Shown piece by piece: positions 37,548 to 54,151 of a stretch of 64,000 bases of DNA (positions are counted from its first letter, which is position 1; every line of letters begins with the position of its first letter). The stretch is from NCBI GenBank assembly GCA_963693365.1, contig CAVNZM010000002.1, positions 16,554,001-16,618,000 on the forward strand, in the 5' to 3' direction. A program made the position numbers and the translations under genes. Under the pieces are notes generated by a model. It saw only the letters and a list, made by a program, of their open reading frames with translations. It was not told where the DNA came from and searched no databases. Origin of the DNA: Amoebidium appalachense (taxonomy: Eukaryota > Ichthyosporea).

Positions 37548-38367
37548 ATGCGTCTAGACAGCCGTCATATATTGTTGCACACATGGGCAACTGTCGTTGT
37601 GTCATTTAATGCTAAAACGGGGTCAATTGAATGCAGGGTGTGTGTATTCGGGTGCCTTCAACCGGTCGCTCCGGGCTTCAAAACATGTTGCCGTACATGT
37701 GCAGTGTCTCAGGGAGAGGACGGTCATGACACAAATTGCGGAGTGGGTGGAGTTGTGGTTTGCAAGATTGGATGCGGCCTGCCTGCCAGTGGGGGGCGCT
37801 TTAACACGTGCTGCAAGGGGTGTGCAGTGGACGGCAGCCATGACGGGGCCTGTGCTGGCCCCCCGGCCAAGGTGTGTGCTGCAGTACCAGTGCCTGGTGT
37901 TTGGCGGTCGGCTTTGTCTTTTTCCTCTCGGTATCGTCCTAGGGGCCCTCTAGCCAAAGGCGGGTTGGGGTGCGGGGATGAGGGGTGTAATAGTGGCAGA
38001 AGGTGTCCTGGCAATGGTGAGATACCCCAGGGGGGGCCCAGGTGGGGGGCGGGGGGGAGGGGGGGGGGGGGAGGCATGATGTTGCCTACACTCAATCACA
38101 TCCTGCCGGCTCCTTCCTGTCTTCTTCCATTTCTCTGCCTTCAAGTGTTCCGTACGGCCCCACACTTCCCTGATCCGGACTGCTTCAAAAACATGCATCT
38201 TCCCGCGCTTCCCCAGGGACCCATCCCCCTCCTTTTCCTTCTCTCCCCTCCTTCATCCACCCACACAACCTATTCCTCTGCTCTTACTCTCAAACTTTGT
38301 TGCCGCTTGGGGTTGAATCTCAGACGGACTGCTTTTTGCAGAATCTGATGCCTTTTTTTTTTCCTTC

Positions 38368-38421
<54 letters not shown>

Positions 38422-38707
38422 GGTGGGTGGGTGCTATGCTCTTGTTGCTGCATTATGATTGACTTATTATCATCCAGAGCCACCCCAGCCTGCCACCACC
38501 TGCCCCTGATGCCCCCCAGTGTGTGTCTGGTCTTGGGTGCCGTCAGCCATGCACAGCCAGTGCCCACTTTCAGCAATACGACCACCCCCCCTGCCAGTTC
38601 TGCAACTCAACCACACACACCACACTACTGCATGTGTAGGCACCCCTTTCCGAACTCTTCTCCTTGTCCAGACTGAAACATCCCCCCCCGTCCCCCTGTA
38701 CACCACA

Positions 38708-38753
<46 letters not shown>

Positions 38754-39598
38754 ACACACCACCACCACCACCCACCCACCCACCCACCCCTCCCAAACAC
38801 ACACACACACACGCCGTGACACTCAGCTTCCGATCACACATCTGACAAATCTTAGAAAATATGATTGAAAATAACCTCACTCTCTACCCCCCCCCCCCCC
38901 CCCCCCCCCGCCCCCGCCGCCGCCCCCGCCGCCGCCTACCCACCCACCCCCACAAAAAGGGAAAAAACAGAAATAAAACTTAAACAAATACGTAAGTGAT
39001 TGATTGACTACTATGCATAGTTAATTCAAACCGGGGTGGGGTTCTTCCCCTTCTTGCTGTGCCCGCCGTCTCCCCCTTCACCCCCTCCCCCCCCCCCCCC
39101 CCCCCCCCCCCTGTTTCCCAGAGTCCTTCAGGGCCTCGTGTTTCTTCATTACCGAAAAACACTGCCTAGAAACATCTGCCCCTATTTCTCCTTTTGCCCA
39201 TTTTTCTAGAGATGATTCTGTATTAATTGCCTCCCCCCCCCCCCCCCCCCCCAACCCTCCGCCCCCCTCCCCCCACACCTCTCCCCCCCCCCCCCAAAAA
39301 AAACCCTCCGCCACCCGATCCCACTTCGGGCACCTCACCTGTCTCCTCCCCTGACTTACCTCCTTTTTACAAGTGCACCGTTCACTTCATTCAAATGCTT
39401 TGCGTTTCACGCCCCTTTGTGTCAACCTTCTGTCTAAAACCACGGCTACACACACACATACACACACAATCATGCACCCTTTTGCACGCATGCGCACGCG
39501 CACGCGCACGCGCACGCGCACGCGCACCTACACCCACACCCACACCCACACCCACACCCACACCCACACCCACACCCACACCCACGTGCTCACGCACG

Positions 39599-39670
<72 letters not shown>

Positions 39671-41444
39671 GTTTTACTCACCCCTGCTGTGCCTCTGCTC
39701 CTCTTGATTGACCCCTTACTAAAAATAGAAAACCAAAAACCGTGCTTAACCCTCCCCACCCCCTCCTCCCCCTCCCCCCACCCCTCTCCCCTCCCTTGAC
39801 CTGTGGTGCAGATTTTGCCTTCAAAGTCTTCCCAGCATATTACCACAAACCAAAAACTAACACGAGCACCTTCCCTTCCCCACCTTCCGATACCCCCTCC
39901 CTCCCTCTCCCCGCTACGGGCCTAGCAAAGCACTTCAAACACCATGTGCATGCATATCATCTCGTATACTTCGTGTTCTTTTTTTAATAAAATCATACTC
40001 CCAGCCCGTGATCGTGACCCCCCCTCCCCCTCCCCCCTCCCCCCCCCTGCTGCCCCCCCCTCCCCTCCCCCCCCCCCCCCCCCCCCCCCCCCCCCTTCCC
40101 CCCCCCCCCAAAAAAAAAAGATGCCAGAATTGCAACAGCCCCGGCCATGGCGAAGACCTCTCCTGCGCATCTGAAACACAGTGGCACGGAACTACACTTG
40201 ATGTCGGAAGGGTGATTATGGTTTCCGGATTTCGCAAAAGCCCGACCGGTATGATGGGCCCCGGGGTGTACACAAGCAGAAGAAGGGACAAGGCGGTTCG
40301 TATGGCGAAGCACAAAGCCAAAATCACGGGTGAAAATCCGTGTCTGATTGAAGTGAGGGTGCAGCTGGGCAGCTGCAAAACAGCAACCACGATGGACTGT
40401 GACAACTCGGGCAACTGGCAAGATGAGCGGTGAGTGTTAGTTGTTCGTTTCCTCCACAATCCTCCCTCCCTCCCCCCTTCCCCCCTTTCCCCCTTTCCCC
40501 CCCCCCCCCCTCTCCCCCCCCCCTCCCCCCCCCCCCCTAACCCCATCCTCAAAAAAAAAGAAAGAAACAAACAAAAACCACAACCTATTATGGGTCTACA
40601 TCTTTGAGTGGTCCGTCCTGCAGAACGCATTTTAACAATCCACCATGCTAAGATAATTTAAGAAAGAACTTATAGAGGGAAGGGGCAACTATTAAATTGG
40701 CAGTCTTAGACAGCAGCGGCGAGTTAGTGTATGGGGAATTGTCCTGGGGGGAAAGGGGTAGGGGGGGGGGGGGGGGGGGTAGTAAGTTCGTGCAACGCTT
40801 CCGTTCCATACATGCCCTTAACTGGGTATTTCCTCCCTTCTCCACCCCGGGCGCCGGTATGATTTGTTTGCTTCAACTCCCCCCCCTCCCCCCCCTTTCC
40901 CCCGGTTCTTCCCACCCTCGCCCCCTCCTTCCTTCAGACACCATACACTACAGGCTTATTTACGGGCCGAAAACCATATATAAGCAGTTAATTGATTTCT
41001 CTCGTTATTGCGGTGCTTCCATCTTGGTGATATATATACCATTTTTGATGTCGGACGCCCCTTCCCCCCTCCCCTCCCCCCTTCCCCCCCTTAAGGTGAA
41101 CATTTGAGCACCTCAGGCCGCTCCTTGTCTACGCTTTTTTCTGTCCCCTGCCGTCCAACCCCCCCCCTACCCCCCCCCCCACCTTTTTCCCTCTGCTATT
41201 ACAACATTCCCAACAAGGTTGACTCATAGTGGCTGTCGAATTCCCACCTTGCACACGTGTCTTCTCCGAGGGCACCATAGCCTTAACTATTTCCTTTTAT
41301 GGCAGGTACGACAGCTGCTGGGCAGCGCAGGGATTGGATACGGGTCAGCCCGGCATTTTTACCGGGTCCCGTGGTCTGGGGGCCGAAGAGCACTGTGTGG
41401 CCGACCCGATTCGGGTCATCCCTCTGGCCCTGACCCGAATGTGA
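37548..41444 (+). CDS. ADP-ribosyltransferase (PARP-like) with Cys-rich modules
   Basis: Proposed exons 37548-37871, 38478-38633, 40182-40429 and 41306-41444 are phase-consistent and give 288 aa. The C-terminal half resembles a PARP-type fold: WHGTT (His 162), GMMGPGVYTSR (Tyr 190), then VRVQLGSC, YDSCWAAQG and AEEHCVADPIRV (Glu 270/271), a plausible H-Y-E arrangement for NAD+-dependent transfer. The N-terminal half has two modules of the pattern CxxGC..FxTCCxxCA..HDxxC, as CVFGC..FKTCCRTCA..HDTNC and CKIGC..FNTCCKGCA..HDGAC, then a variant Cys module QCVSGLGC..PPCQFC in exon 2; these could bind zinc. The start is uncertain: ATG 37548 is the first in frame, but an acceptor at 37636 could join an upstream exon. 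Exon 3 could instead begin at 40121, adding a CQNC motif. Target and pathway are unknown. Confidence 0.72.
38345..40120. repeat. Intronic simple-repeat tracts of the ADP-ribosyltransferase-like gene
   Basis: T-rich then poly-G (38345-38419), poly-C then CA (38711-38758), poly-C (38887-38909), C-rich then A (39233-39303), (GCGCAC)n and (CCCACA)n (about 39491-39586), a CA array (39600-39668), and C-rich then poly-A (about 40020-40119). Confidence 0.88.
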
Positions 41445-41623
41445 TTGTTTAGACGCGAAACGATATACATATGCAAGTAGCAGTGTCGCCGATACTTTCC
41501 TTTCACCTGGCCCTGTCATTACCGTTGTGAATTTACATTGGGTACGTTTTGCAGGCGGAGTGTCGTGCATCAAAGTTATATGTTTGCAAATGACCAATAA
41601 GCCGCTCGTCTGGGCACTTGGTC

Positions 41624-41658
<35 letters not shown>

Positions 41659-42342
41659 GAAAAAAAAAAAAAAAAAAAATCTCCCCACCCTTCCCAGCTT
41701 GCAGTGGAGGGCTTTCTTCCCCCTCCCCACCCTGCCGGATTTGGCATTGTTGTGAGATGACATGGGAGAAGTTTTGTTGTGTGGCCATGAGTGGGCATCG
41801 CATTATCGTGCACTGTGACGCAGGTTTATGTGTTGGGGGGGCAGGGCGGGGGGGGGGGGGGGGGGAGGAGGAGGGGGAGGGGAGAGGAGGAGGTTGGAAA
41901 GGTGTCAAATGAGCATGGTTTGTGGTGTTTTCCGTCCTTTCATCGAAACCGTAGTACCGAACTCACATACTTTTGCCAAGAAGGGTTGGTATTTCAAAGC
42001 ACCCCTAGGCATAGATTTGACATTCAGCAGCCGAGCCACTGCGTATTCATGGTGGCTTATAAATATTGTTTCTACATACTCGGTTGATAACAAAATTGGT
42101 GCTTTCAAATTGCTAACATAATGTGCGTGGATTAACAGTGTTGGGTGCTGGTGAATTATGTTTTGTCAAGTATGAGGTGGAATTCGATGGGGTTTACTGT
42201 TACAGGGGGGGGGGGGGGGGGGGGGGGGGGGGGTCGTCCTGTTACACCATCAATCTTCCAACCGATGAGGAGGTCCTCGAGAGGGCCTCGAGTGTGTACG
42301 GTGTATTCTCCGTACCCACAGGAAGTTGTTTGATTTCTTTCA

Positions 42343-42450
<108 letters not shown>

Positions 42451-42642
42451 ACCCGGGGGGGAAGGGGGGAAGGGGGGGGGGTGGGGGGGGGTGGGAGGGT
42501 GTGGAGCACAAGCTTGTGATATGTCATGTCATCTTGTACTGGACGTATTAACCTATAATACCGTCCGACCTTTTTCTCTGATCCAACAAAAAGGCAGCAG
42601 TCGAAAATACGGAATAAACCTTGCGTACATATTGACGGTACA

Positions 42643-42760
42643 CACTCGCATCGAAACCCACACAAACACACTCTCGAGCTCTCAGACTTGCTTGTGGCAA
42701 ATGCACAACCGATATCGATAATATTGGATACCTTTCGTTTTAATAAATCACAAGAGGGAA

Positions 42761-42826
<66 letters not shown>

Positions 42827-42941
42827 ACTTGTGGTCGCACTCGCATCGAACCCACACTCACACTCTCGCTCTCACTCAGGCTTGCTTTTGGCAGATGCAC
42901 AAACGATATCGATATTTCTTTTCACGGAAGGGGATTTTCCA

Positions 42942-43008
<67 letters not shown>

Positions 43009-43020
43009 ACCACCACCACC

Positions 43021-43054
<34 letters not shown>
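42643..43054. repeat. 195-bp tandem duplication carrying Cn-An tracts
   Basis: Two diverged copies start at CACTCGCATCGAA (42643 and 42838). Each contains a CTTGCTT..TGGCA..ATGCACAA..CGATATCGATA block, and each ends in poly-C followed by poly-A (42763-42824 and 42945-43054). The second poly-C is about twice as long as the first. Confidence 0.85.
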
Positions 43055-43057
<3 letters not shown>

Positions 43058-43178
43058 TCAAATTTTTTAGGAGCACCACTTGATCCGCAACATCCTGGCC
43101 CCCTCCGGACCCTCCCCCCTCCCCCCACCTCGAGTACCTTCGAATTCTGTACAGGTTTCCAATCAGCCCTCCCTCCAG

Positions 43179-43212
<34 letters not shown>

Positions 43213-43992
43213 TTCCCCTCGCCCCTGCATCGTTATCTTATTTTCCACCTAACCTCGCTAGAATCCGGAGGCTCGACAAGAAGATGGTGCTACGTACATC
43301 TCCTATAGCTACGTACTACTACAATCTGAATCCTATCCGAGTGACAGAATGGAACATGGCCATTGAATGAAAAAAAAACGATGCTTCACATGATGTGGGA
43401 ATCGAAAAGCTGCAGCGTCGAGACACGAGCAGGAGCCTTTGGCGCGGCCCTCCGATTATTGGGCCCAAGTGAAGACATCTTGACGCAAGCTAGTTTAGCA
43501 CGTGCACATGAGACAACGCGGTGCATGCAGTGGCGTCTGCAAAGCGAGGGCTATACTGACATAGGATTATGTACGTAGCATGCAAGAAACATCTTTACTA
43601 AGATTTTTATGTTTGCTTCTTTTCATTTTCTGAATATAACTGTAATGCACAGCGTTCGATGGAGGTTTTGTATTCCTGTAAGGTATTTCGCGGTATGACA
43701 TCGGATCGCCGGCAGTCGCCTGATCTTTGAAGTGAGCCACGACGATTTGATTGGTAAACGTTTCTGTCCCTATATTGGCTTTTTAGGAGTTACTCGTTAC
43801 GATTGGTTCCATTTTAGATGGTTTAGATCCATGTGGATTTAATTGTATATGATTGTTTATCGAATGTGCATGTTTTAAAAGGAATTACTTCGGCTGTTTA
43901 CGGATTTAATAAAACCGCTAAACCAATCAGTGGGGTTGTAGTTTGGTTCGAATCGCCGATCTGGCGTCCACCAACTCCTACATCCGGCAGGG

Positions 43993-44000
43993 TATATAAA
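43993..44000 (+). promoter_or_regulatory. TATA box candidate
   Basis: TATATAAA about 290 bp upstream of the ATG at 44283. The sequence matches a strong TATA consensus and the distance is compatible with a 5' untranslated region of about 250 nt. CCAAT/ATTGG words lie 70-250 bp further upstream. Confidence 0.45.
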
Positions 44001-44282
44001 GAAATCACGGTCTCAGTTGCACAAAAAATCCAACTGGAGAAGCAAAAACAAAAGCAAGTTCATGTCGTCTGTTCTTTCTAATAGACGCTCTTTGTGGTCC
44101 ATTTGCACGGCTTCTATACTTGACCTCAACCTACTCTTTTTGTTATTGATACACACTGAGTTTGAAGGTTGCTGAGCCCTTGTGTATACAGCCCTAAGCC
44201 GACACAATTTTGAAAACCACCAAGTTATCTCCTCCCCTGATTACCTTCGCTTACACGACAATAACATCTGCAGCCAGCAAAA

Positions 44283-48412
<4,130 letters not shown>

Positions 48413-49949
48413 TATTAGCCCAACGAGCCAATCAGTGAAGCTTACAGTGGCTATATATGGAAACGAATAACATCGAAACTGTACATATAACTATGTAAAA
48501 CTGTCTTTCGAATTTCGAATGTGAGAATAGCACCTTTGTACGTAGCCTGAGTGGGCGATTCGTTTCATAATATTGTGTTCGTGTCCTGGTGACACACAAA
48601 TACATTGCTACATTCTGAGATATTGACTGTTTTTCGGCAGATTTGTACTGTTGTTTTGTTTTCCCTACAGACAGGTTTCTTTCTGTCCCCCCCCCCCCCC
48701 ACCCCTGCCTCCACCCCCTCCCCTTCCCCCCCCCAACCCCCCCCTCCCGCCCCTCCCCCCCCTCACACCTTCCCCCTCTCCCCCCCCCCTCCCCCCCCCC
48801 TCCCCCCCCCCCCCCCCCAACAAACACACACACAACCACCACCACCACGTGCACCCCGTCTCCACACAACCACCAAGCAACATCTTTCCTCGCTCTTTGG
48901 TAAGCCCTCCTCCCCCCCCCCCTCCCCCCTTCCCCCTCCCCTCCCCCCCCCTCTTCCGCCGGGCCGCCTTCCTTGCTCTGAGACTACTTCGAGGCTAAAA
49001 TCATCACTGTTTTGTCTTTTGTCATGACTTTAAGTATACCTTAAACACTTGTTTAACACCCCCTCCCTCCCCTCCTTCTCCTCCCCCCTCCCCCCCACCC
49101 ACCCGCCCACCCACCCACACACCTACACCCACCCACACACAGACACTTCTTTTTTTTTTTTTTTTTGCGTCACTCGTACCTCTTCCTCCAGCCACCCACT
49201 GCCACAGCTTATACCCCCATCAGCACTGCAAGCACTAGGTTTCCTTTCCCTCGCCTGCAACATCCCTTTCTTATATGATATATGTATCCCAGCACTGCAG
49301 CACACAAACCATTAATTTCCTGCTGCTGCATGGAACGTATACTTGGATTCCAACCTAGTGTGGTGCTTGGAGGAGAAGGAGAAGCCGGGGGGAGTGAGCG
49401 GAAGATGGGGTGGTTGTAGGTGGGGGGGGGGGGGGGGGGGGGGAGGAGGGGGGGGGAAAGGGGAAGGGGGGGGGGGGGATCGGTCGCAGCAAATAATTGC
49501 ATCGGGCAACTTTTACGCTTGAAAGGCTTTCTTAGTATACTCAACGAGAAAGGTTTGCTTAGGTTTGTGCTAGTCTAACAGTGTGAATTCATAGTCTAGA
49601 GAGTATTGTGATTCAGTAATCACGGTTTTAGTTGTAGTTTCAGCATGTCTGATGCTCCCATCACAAGCTGTATAGAAATCCCCCTAAAGCCACGTTGCCG
49701 AGAAACGGGTGGGGGGGTTGGGGGGGGGAGGGGGGGGGGGGATGGAGGAGGGGGGGAAGGAGGGGGGGGGGGGGGGGAAGGCATTAGCGCCATTGGTGAA
49801 CACGAAGGCTAGACATGGCTGGGTGGATGCTCGTTTCGGATTAGGCCCGGAGTGTGCAGAAACCAAAACTACTATCGTTCAACACTTCGAGATTTTGGGG
49901 AGATGTCAGACCTAGGGCAATAATTGCCCTTTAGGAGGGGGGTGGGGAA

Positions 49950-49989
<40 letters not shown>

Positions 49990-50203
49990 GGGGTTTGTTT
50001 TTTTTTTTGGGGGGGGGGGGGAGGGGAGGGAGGGAGGAAGTTTATCAAGGGGGATATCTGAGGCAGATCCATCATCTTCGGCCTGCTAATGCCCCGGTTG
50101 CCTAACCGGATACTTGGGCCTGGGTAGGTGTACCAGCGTGCACGTGCTTGAGGTGGTGGTGGGGCTGGTGGTGGGGGGAGGGAGGGGGGTTGGGTGGGGT
50201 GGG

Positions 50204-50255
<52 letters not shown>

Positions 50256-51175
50256 CTCGGTGTACAGCTGGTGCTGGTGCGCATATGCACGTATGTGTTT
50301 GTGTTGTGTGTGTGTGTGTGTGCCTGCGCGTGTGTACGTGTGTGCATATAAAATAAACCTTTGTGTGTTGGCGGTGCACTGCACGTGTGTGTGTGTGCAC
50401 CAGATGGCTTCCACATATGAGCCCCCAGCAATTAGCCAAGCTGACCACAAACCACATGCTCACGTAATATTTACACATAGGCACATGCACGCACAGATCA
50501 CCACAACACTGAATGCACACCTGGCAGTGCATACATGCACAAAAACACATGCATGTGCAGCACCAACCCAGCTGTTTCGCATTCTGAACACTTCGCTCTG
50601 GGATATCATTCCATCCATAGGATCAGATAATCATATATTGTTATTAATTCATCAACTAAAAAGCCATCAACGAGGCATACCTTGAATGTCCATGTCGTCA
50701 TTTTCACACTTAGACGCTTTGGTACACTAGCCAAAAAAAATTAATGGACTGATTACATCGGTATACAAAATAGTTGCAATTTATCTAGGTGTGGCTATTG
50801 GCATTGCACGTGGCATTTTCCCGATCTGAGAGACTAGTTATAAGATTGGAAGTCTGTGGGATGGGGAAGGAGCCACACTGCAAGCCATATAGGCACATGT
50901 GCTAATTATAGATATTAAATATTAACTACCACTGAGAAACTTGTGTGTGTAATGCCTTGAAAGGGAGAAGCAAGGAACTGTCCCATATCTCATATAATGT
51001 ATGTTGTATGGGTTATGCAAACAACTGTATGCTTTTTGTAAATGAAAGGAAAAGAGAACAGCAAACAAAAAAACCAGAGAATGGTGTTCAAACACGTCAA
51101 CACAGGGATATATGCGCACAGCATCCCAGAAAAGCAAACCATGACGTGTGAAACTTCAAACTGAAAAGTGACCCC

Positions 51176-51207
<32 letters not shown>

Positions 51208-51443
51208 AAAAAAAAACAAAAAACAAAAAAACATCCAGCCAAAACCATACATCAACAAAACAACCAGAATGCCTACATCCTGCCATCCTAGCCTTGAGCT
51301 CTAACATACTAACCCTACCACAACCATAACACTTCTCATCAAGGACACCATCGGTTCTAGCTGCATCCCTCAACCCATCCCCCGTCCCTGACTGGTTAGC
51401 TTAATGAGCCATAATAACCCTCATTACCGGCATTAAACACCCA
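48413..51443. other. Intergenic between convergent genes
   Basis: Contains C-rich sequence at 48687-48955, poly-T near 49150-49166, poly-G at about 49418-49443, 49948-49989 and 50218-50255, and poly-C to poly-A at 51173-51204. Both flanking genes end here (plus at 48412, minus at 51444). The 50260-51170 part is unique and TG/CA-rich at its left end. No gene is recognised. Confidence 0.5.
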
Positions 51444-52899
51444 TCAACCCCGAGGGGACCCACGTGTATCAAGCAGTAGTGCCAGCTCCCTTGCCGTCTG
51501 ACTAACCATACAGCAGTGGCAGAACACACATTCCAGACAATCCGTACCCTCGGCGTGAGCCAATCCGTACGCAGCGCGGAGAGATTGGCGTGCCATGTAC
51601 GCATTCCCGCATGCCGCATCGCAAAGTGTGCACTCTCTGTCTTCCAACCGGGCCACGGTCAGGGCCGTCACAACACAGGGAAGGAAAAACGACAGCACAC
51701 AGCTCTTAACCTCCTCCATGCAGCCAAACAGTGAGGTTCGGAACTTGGGCACCGCCGCATTTGCAACGGACGAGTGCAAGTCGTACCCTGCCTGCCTGAC
51801 GCTCCCTTCCTCGGCCCCCTCCATCCCACATACAGTCTCCGGCTGGGTAGATATTGTGGTGATGGTGTTTACTGACACGTTTTTTTCACCCATGATTGAT
51901 AGTCGGCGCTTTGACTTGGTGCTGAGTTGCCTTTTTAGGTGAGCCGGATCGATGTTTGTCACGTGACAGTGGGGGGCAAATCCGATTGGCTGGTACTCCC
52001 CAATCTTGTTCTGCATGCGCGCATTCTCCTCGCGCATCCTCTCCGCCTCACTCTGTGTGCTCACGATTGGGTTTTCGTTCGTGGGCACCTGCTTTTCGGT
52101 GTTTCTGGATTCGTTTTCCGTGTTCGAGACCCGATACTCATCGGTGGGGGTTGTAGTGAGGGGCTTGTCGCCGGTGGTTTGGTTCTCTGACCCCGGAGCG
52201 AGTGGGGATTGAGTTCTTTCCTCCTGCCGAGCCACTGTAGAAAGCAACATGTCCACAACATTTTCACACGAATCCACACGATCCTGGGGTGTAGGGGGAA
52301 CACAAATCGATTGGGTGGACACAGCGGCAGTGACAAGAACGGTGGGATCTGATTGGGTGGGAGTGGTGAGAATCGGCGATGTCTGGCTGGTCCGCTTACT
52401 CTCAGTCCCGCTACTTTCAGACATTACCGTCTCGAGATTCCGCCTATCGCTCACCATGAGAATAAATTGCGGGGCGGAGGGGGTTGGGGCAAGAGATGAA
52501 ATTTCGGGGGGTTTGTGCGAAACTACCGACTTTTTCTCCTGAAAGGCAACCGGCATAACCCGAATCTCGCTAGGGGGGATGTCTTGGGAGGGTCCCTGTG
52601 TAGGGTTGATGGGGTTTTTTCCGGTTGTCTGGGGGGATTGGGTGGATTGTTCTAGACGTGGGTTTGTGCTGACACTTGTTGTGCGGACTCGCCTGATGAC
52701 ACGATAGAAACCTCCAGTAGATGTCGTGAAAGACGCAGAGTTCGAAGATGACGATGTGGTGGCGGGAAAGGGCGGAGGGATATCATTGGATGGGGAGGGG
52801 AGAGGATGGGCAACACATTGTCACGAGGGCAGATCGGGAGGTGTTGTCTTTGAAGTCGAGGCTGTCGGGTGTGCTGGTGGTCGAATCATAAGAGGCCAT
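51444..52899 (-). CDS. PLAC8-domain protein with long disordered N-terminus
   Basis: A 370-codon open frame from ATG 52556 to the stop at 51444 is certain. The same frame stays open and Ser/Thr/Pro-rich back to a stop at 52821, and a good ATG at 52899 (MASYDSTTSTPD) can be joined by a 196-nt intron (exon 1 52899-52825, exon 2 from 52628), giving about 419 aa. The C-terminal 95 residues match PLAC8: FGCMEEVKSCVLSFFLPCVV, then LCDAACG and CLECVFCHCCMVSQTARELAL, with the usual CCxxxQxxRE-like ending and two hydrophobic Cys-rich patches. PLAC8 proteins are small membrane-associated proteins linked to cell-size control and metal or calcium handling in plants and fungi. The N-terminal region has no fold I recognise, apart from a short charged helical stretch (SEAERMREENARMQNK). 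Confidence 0.82.
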
Positions 52900-53322
52900 G
52901 GATGCAGGCCTGTGATTGGGTAAAAGTCAGCATGTTTAGATGAAGGGCGCTGTTACGCTGTGCATGCGCACAGGAAAAGCCAGGTTATTCCGGCTGGGGC
53001 GTGTATGTGGGTGCTTGTGCGCGCACGTGTGTGTGTGGGGTGTGGGGAGGAAACAACAATAGGGAGGGGATGAACGGAGAGGGAAACTAGGGCGTAAAAA
53101 ACGATTGCCGGGTTGGGGGGGGGGGTAAGTGGGGATTTTAGACGCCATATATGCATGAATGCCCACATCCCGACCTCCCTTCCCCCTTCCTCCCTCCCTC
53201 CCCCCCCCCCCCCCCCCCCCCCTCCACCTTCCCCCCCCCACGCTTTCGTCCTCCTGGTCCATTAGCACCACCCCATATTTTCGTCCTTGCCTTTTACTTC
53301 ACAGACACACATTCGTTGACCT

Positions 53323-53383
<61 letters not shown>

Positions 53384-53566
53384 CATCATCCGGACTACTC
53401 CCACTATTTGGAACCCTGAACATATGGAGCACTCACACATGCAATTAATTACTTATCTCCCCCCCCCCCCCCCCTCTCCGCCCACCCTCCCCTCCCCCCT
53501 CCTCGCCCCCCTTTCTCCCACACCGCCGCTCAGTCCTCCCCTGTGCCCTCCTATCCCCCTAAAGCA
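52900..53566. other. Short intergenic, poly-C tracts
   Basis: Holds poly-C at about 53200-53222 and 53323-53369, the latter followed by CA repeats. The promoter of the PLAC8 gene should lie just above 52899. No other feature is visible. Confidence 0.5.
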
Positions 53567-54119
53567 TCATGGGATTATTGTGCTCCTGTCGACAGAAAAA
53601 CCACTCTACACCTTCTTCACCGAACCCCCCCCCCCCACCCCCTCCCCCGAGGCTCCCCCACAGCCTTGTTTTCCCCCTTGCTTATATCGTGTTCCCCGCA
53701 AACCCTATGCTATTTGGCCATTTAAAACCAAATGTCATTGCCATTCTCTTCCATGACTCATTCCGATGATCCTTCACTTGTTTCATACCAGCTTCACCAA
53801 CTTGGCTTGTGCTGTCCCCCTCCCCCCACCTCTCCCTCCCCCCTCCTCCCAATCACCCTCCGCGTCTTTTTTTTGCCCCTTCCCCCCCCCCTCGACACAC
53901 ACAGGTTCTGCTTCTTACCAAGGCCTACTTCATGAAAAGGAACATGCATACAAGGATGTCAATAATCAACAGGCACAAAAGATACATACATATACACCAT
54001 ACAAAGCCCCATACACCCACGGGCGCACAGATACACAAAGACAACGCTCCAACGGGATGCATGCATGTGCATCTGTACGAGCAAGGGAAGGAGGTAGCGG
54101 GTGTGGGGTGATGTTTGGG

Positions 54120-54151
<32 letters not shown>

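Noticed and set aside
38156-38345. Plus-strand stretch FRTAPHFPDPDCFKNMHLPALPQ as an extra exon of the ADP-ribosyltransferase-like gene
   Set aside because: The exons on either side (37871 and 38478) join in phase without it, and the donor side is not convincing.
43943-43960. GGTTCGAATC resembling a tRNA B box
   Set aside because: No acceptor stem, anticodon arm or A box can be folded around it.
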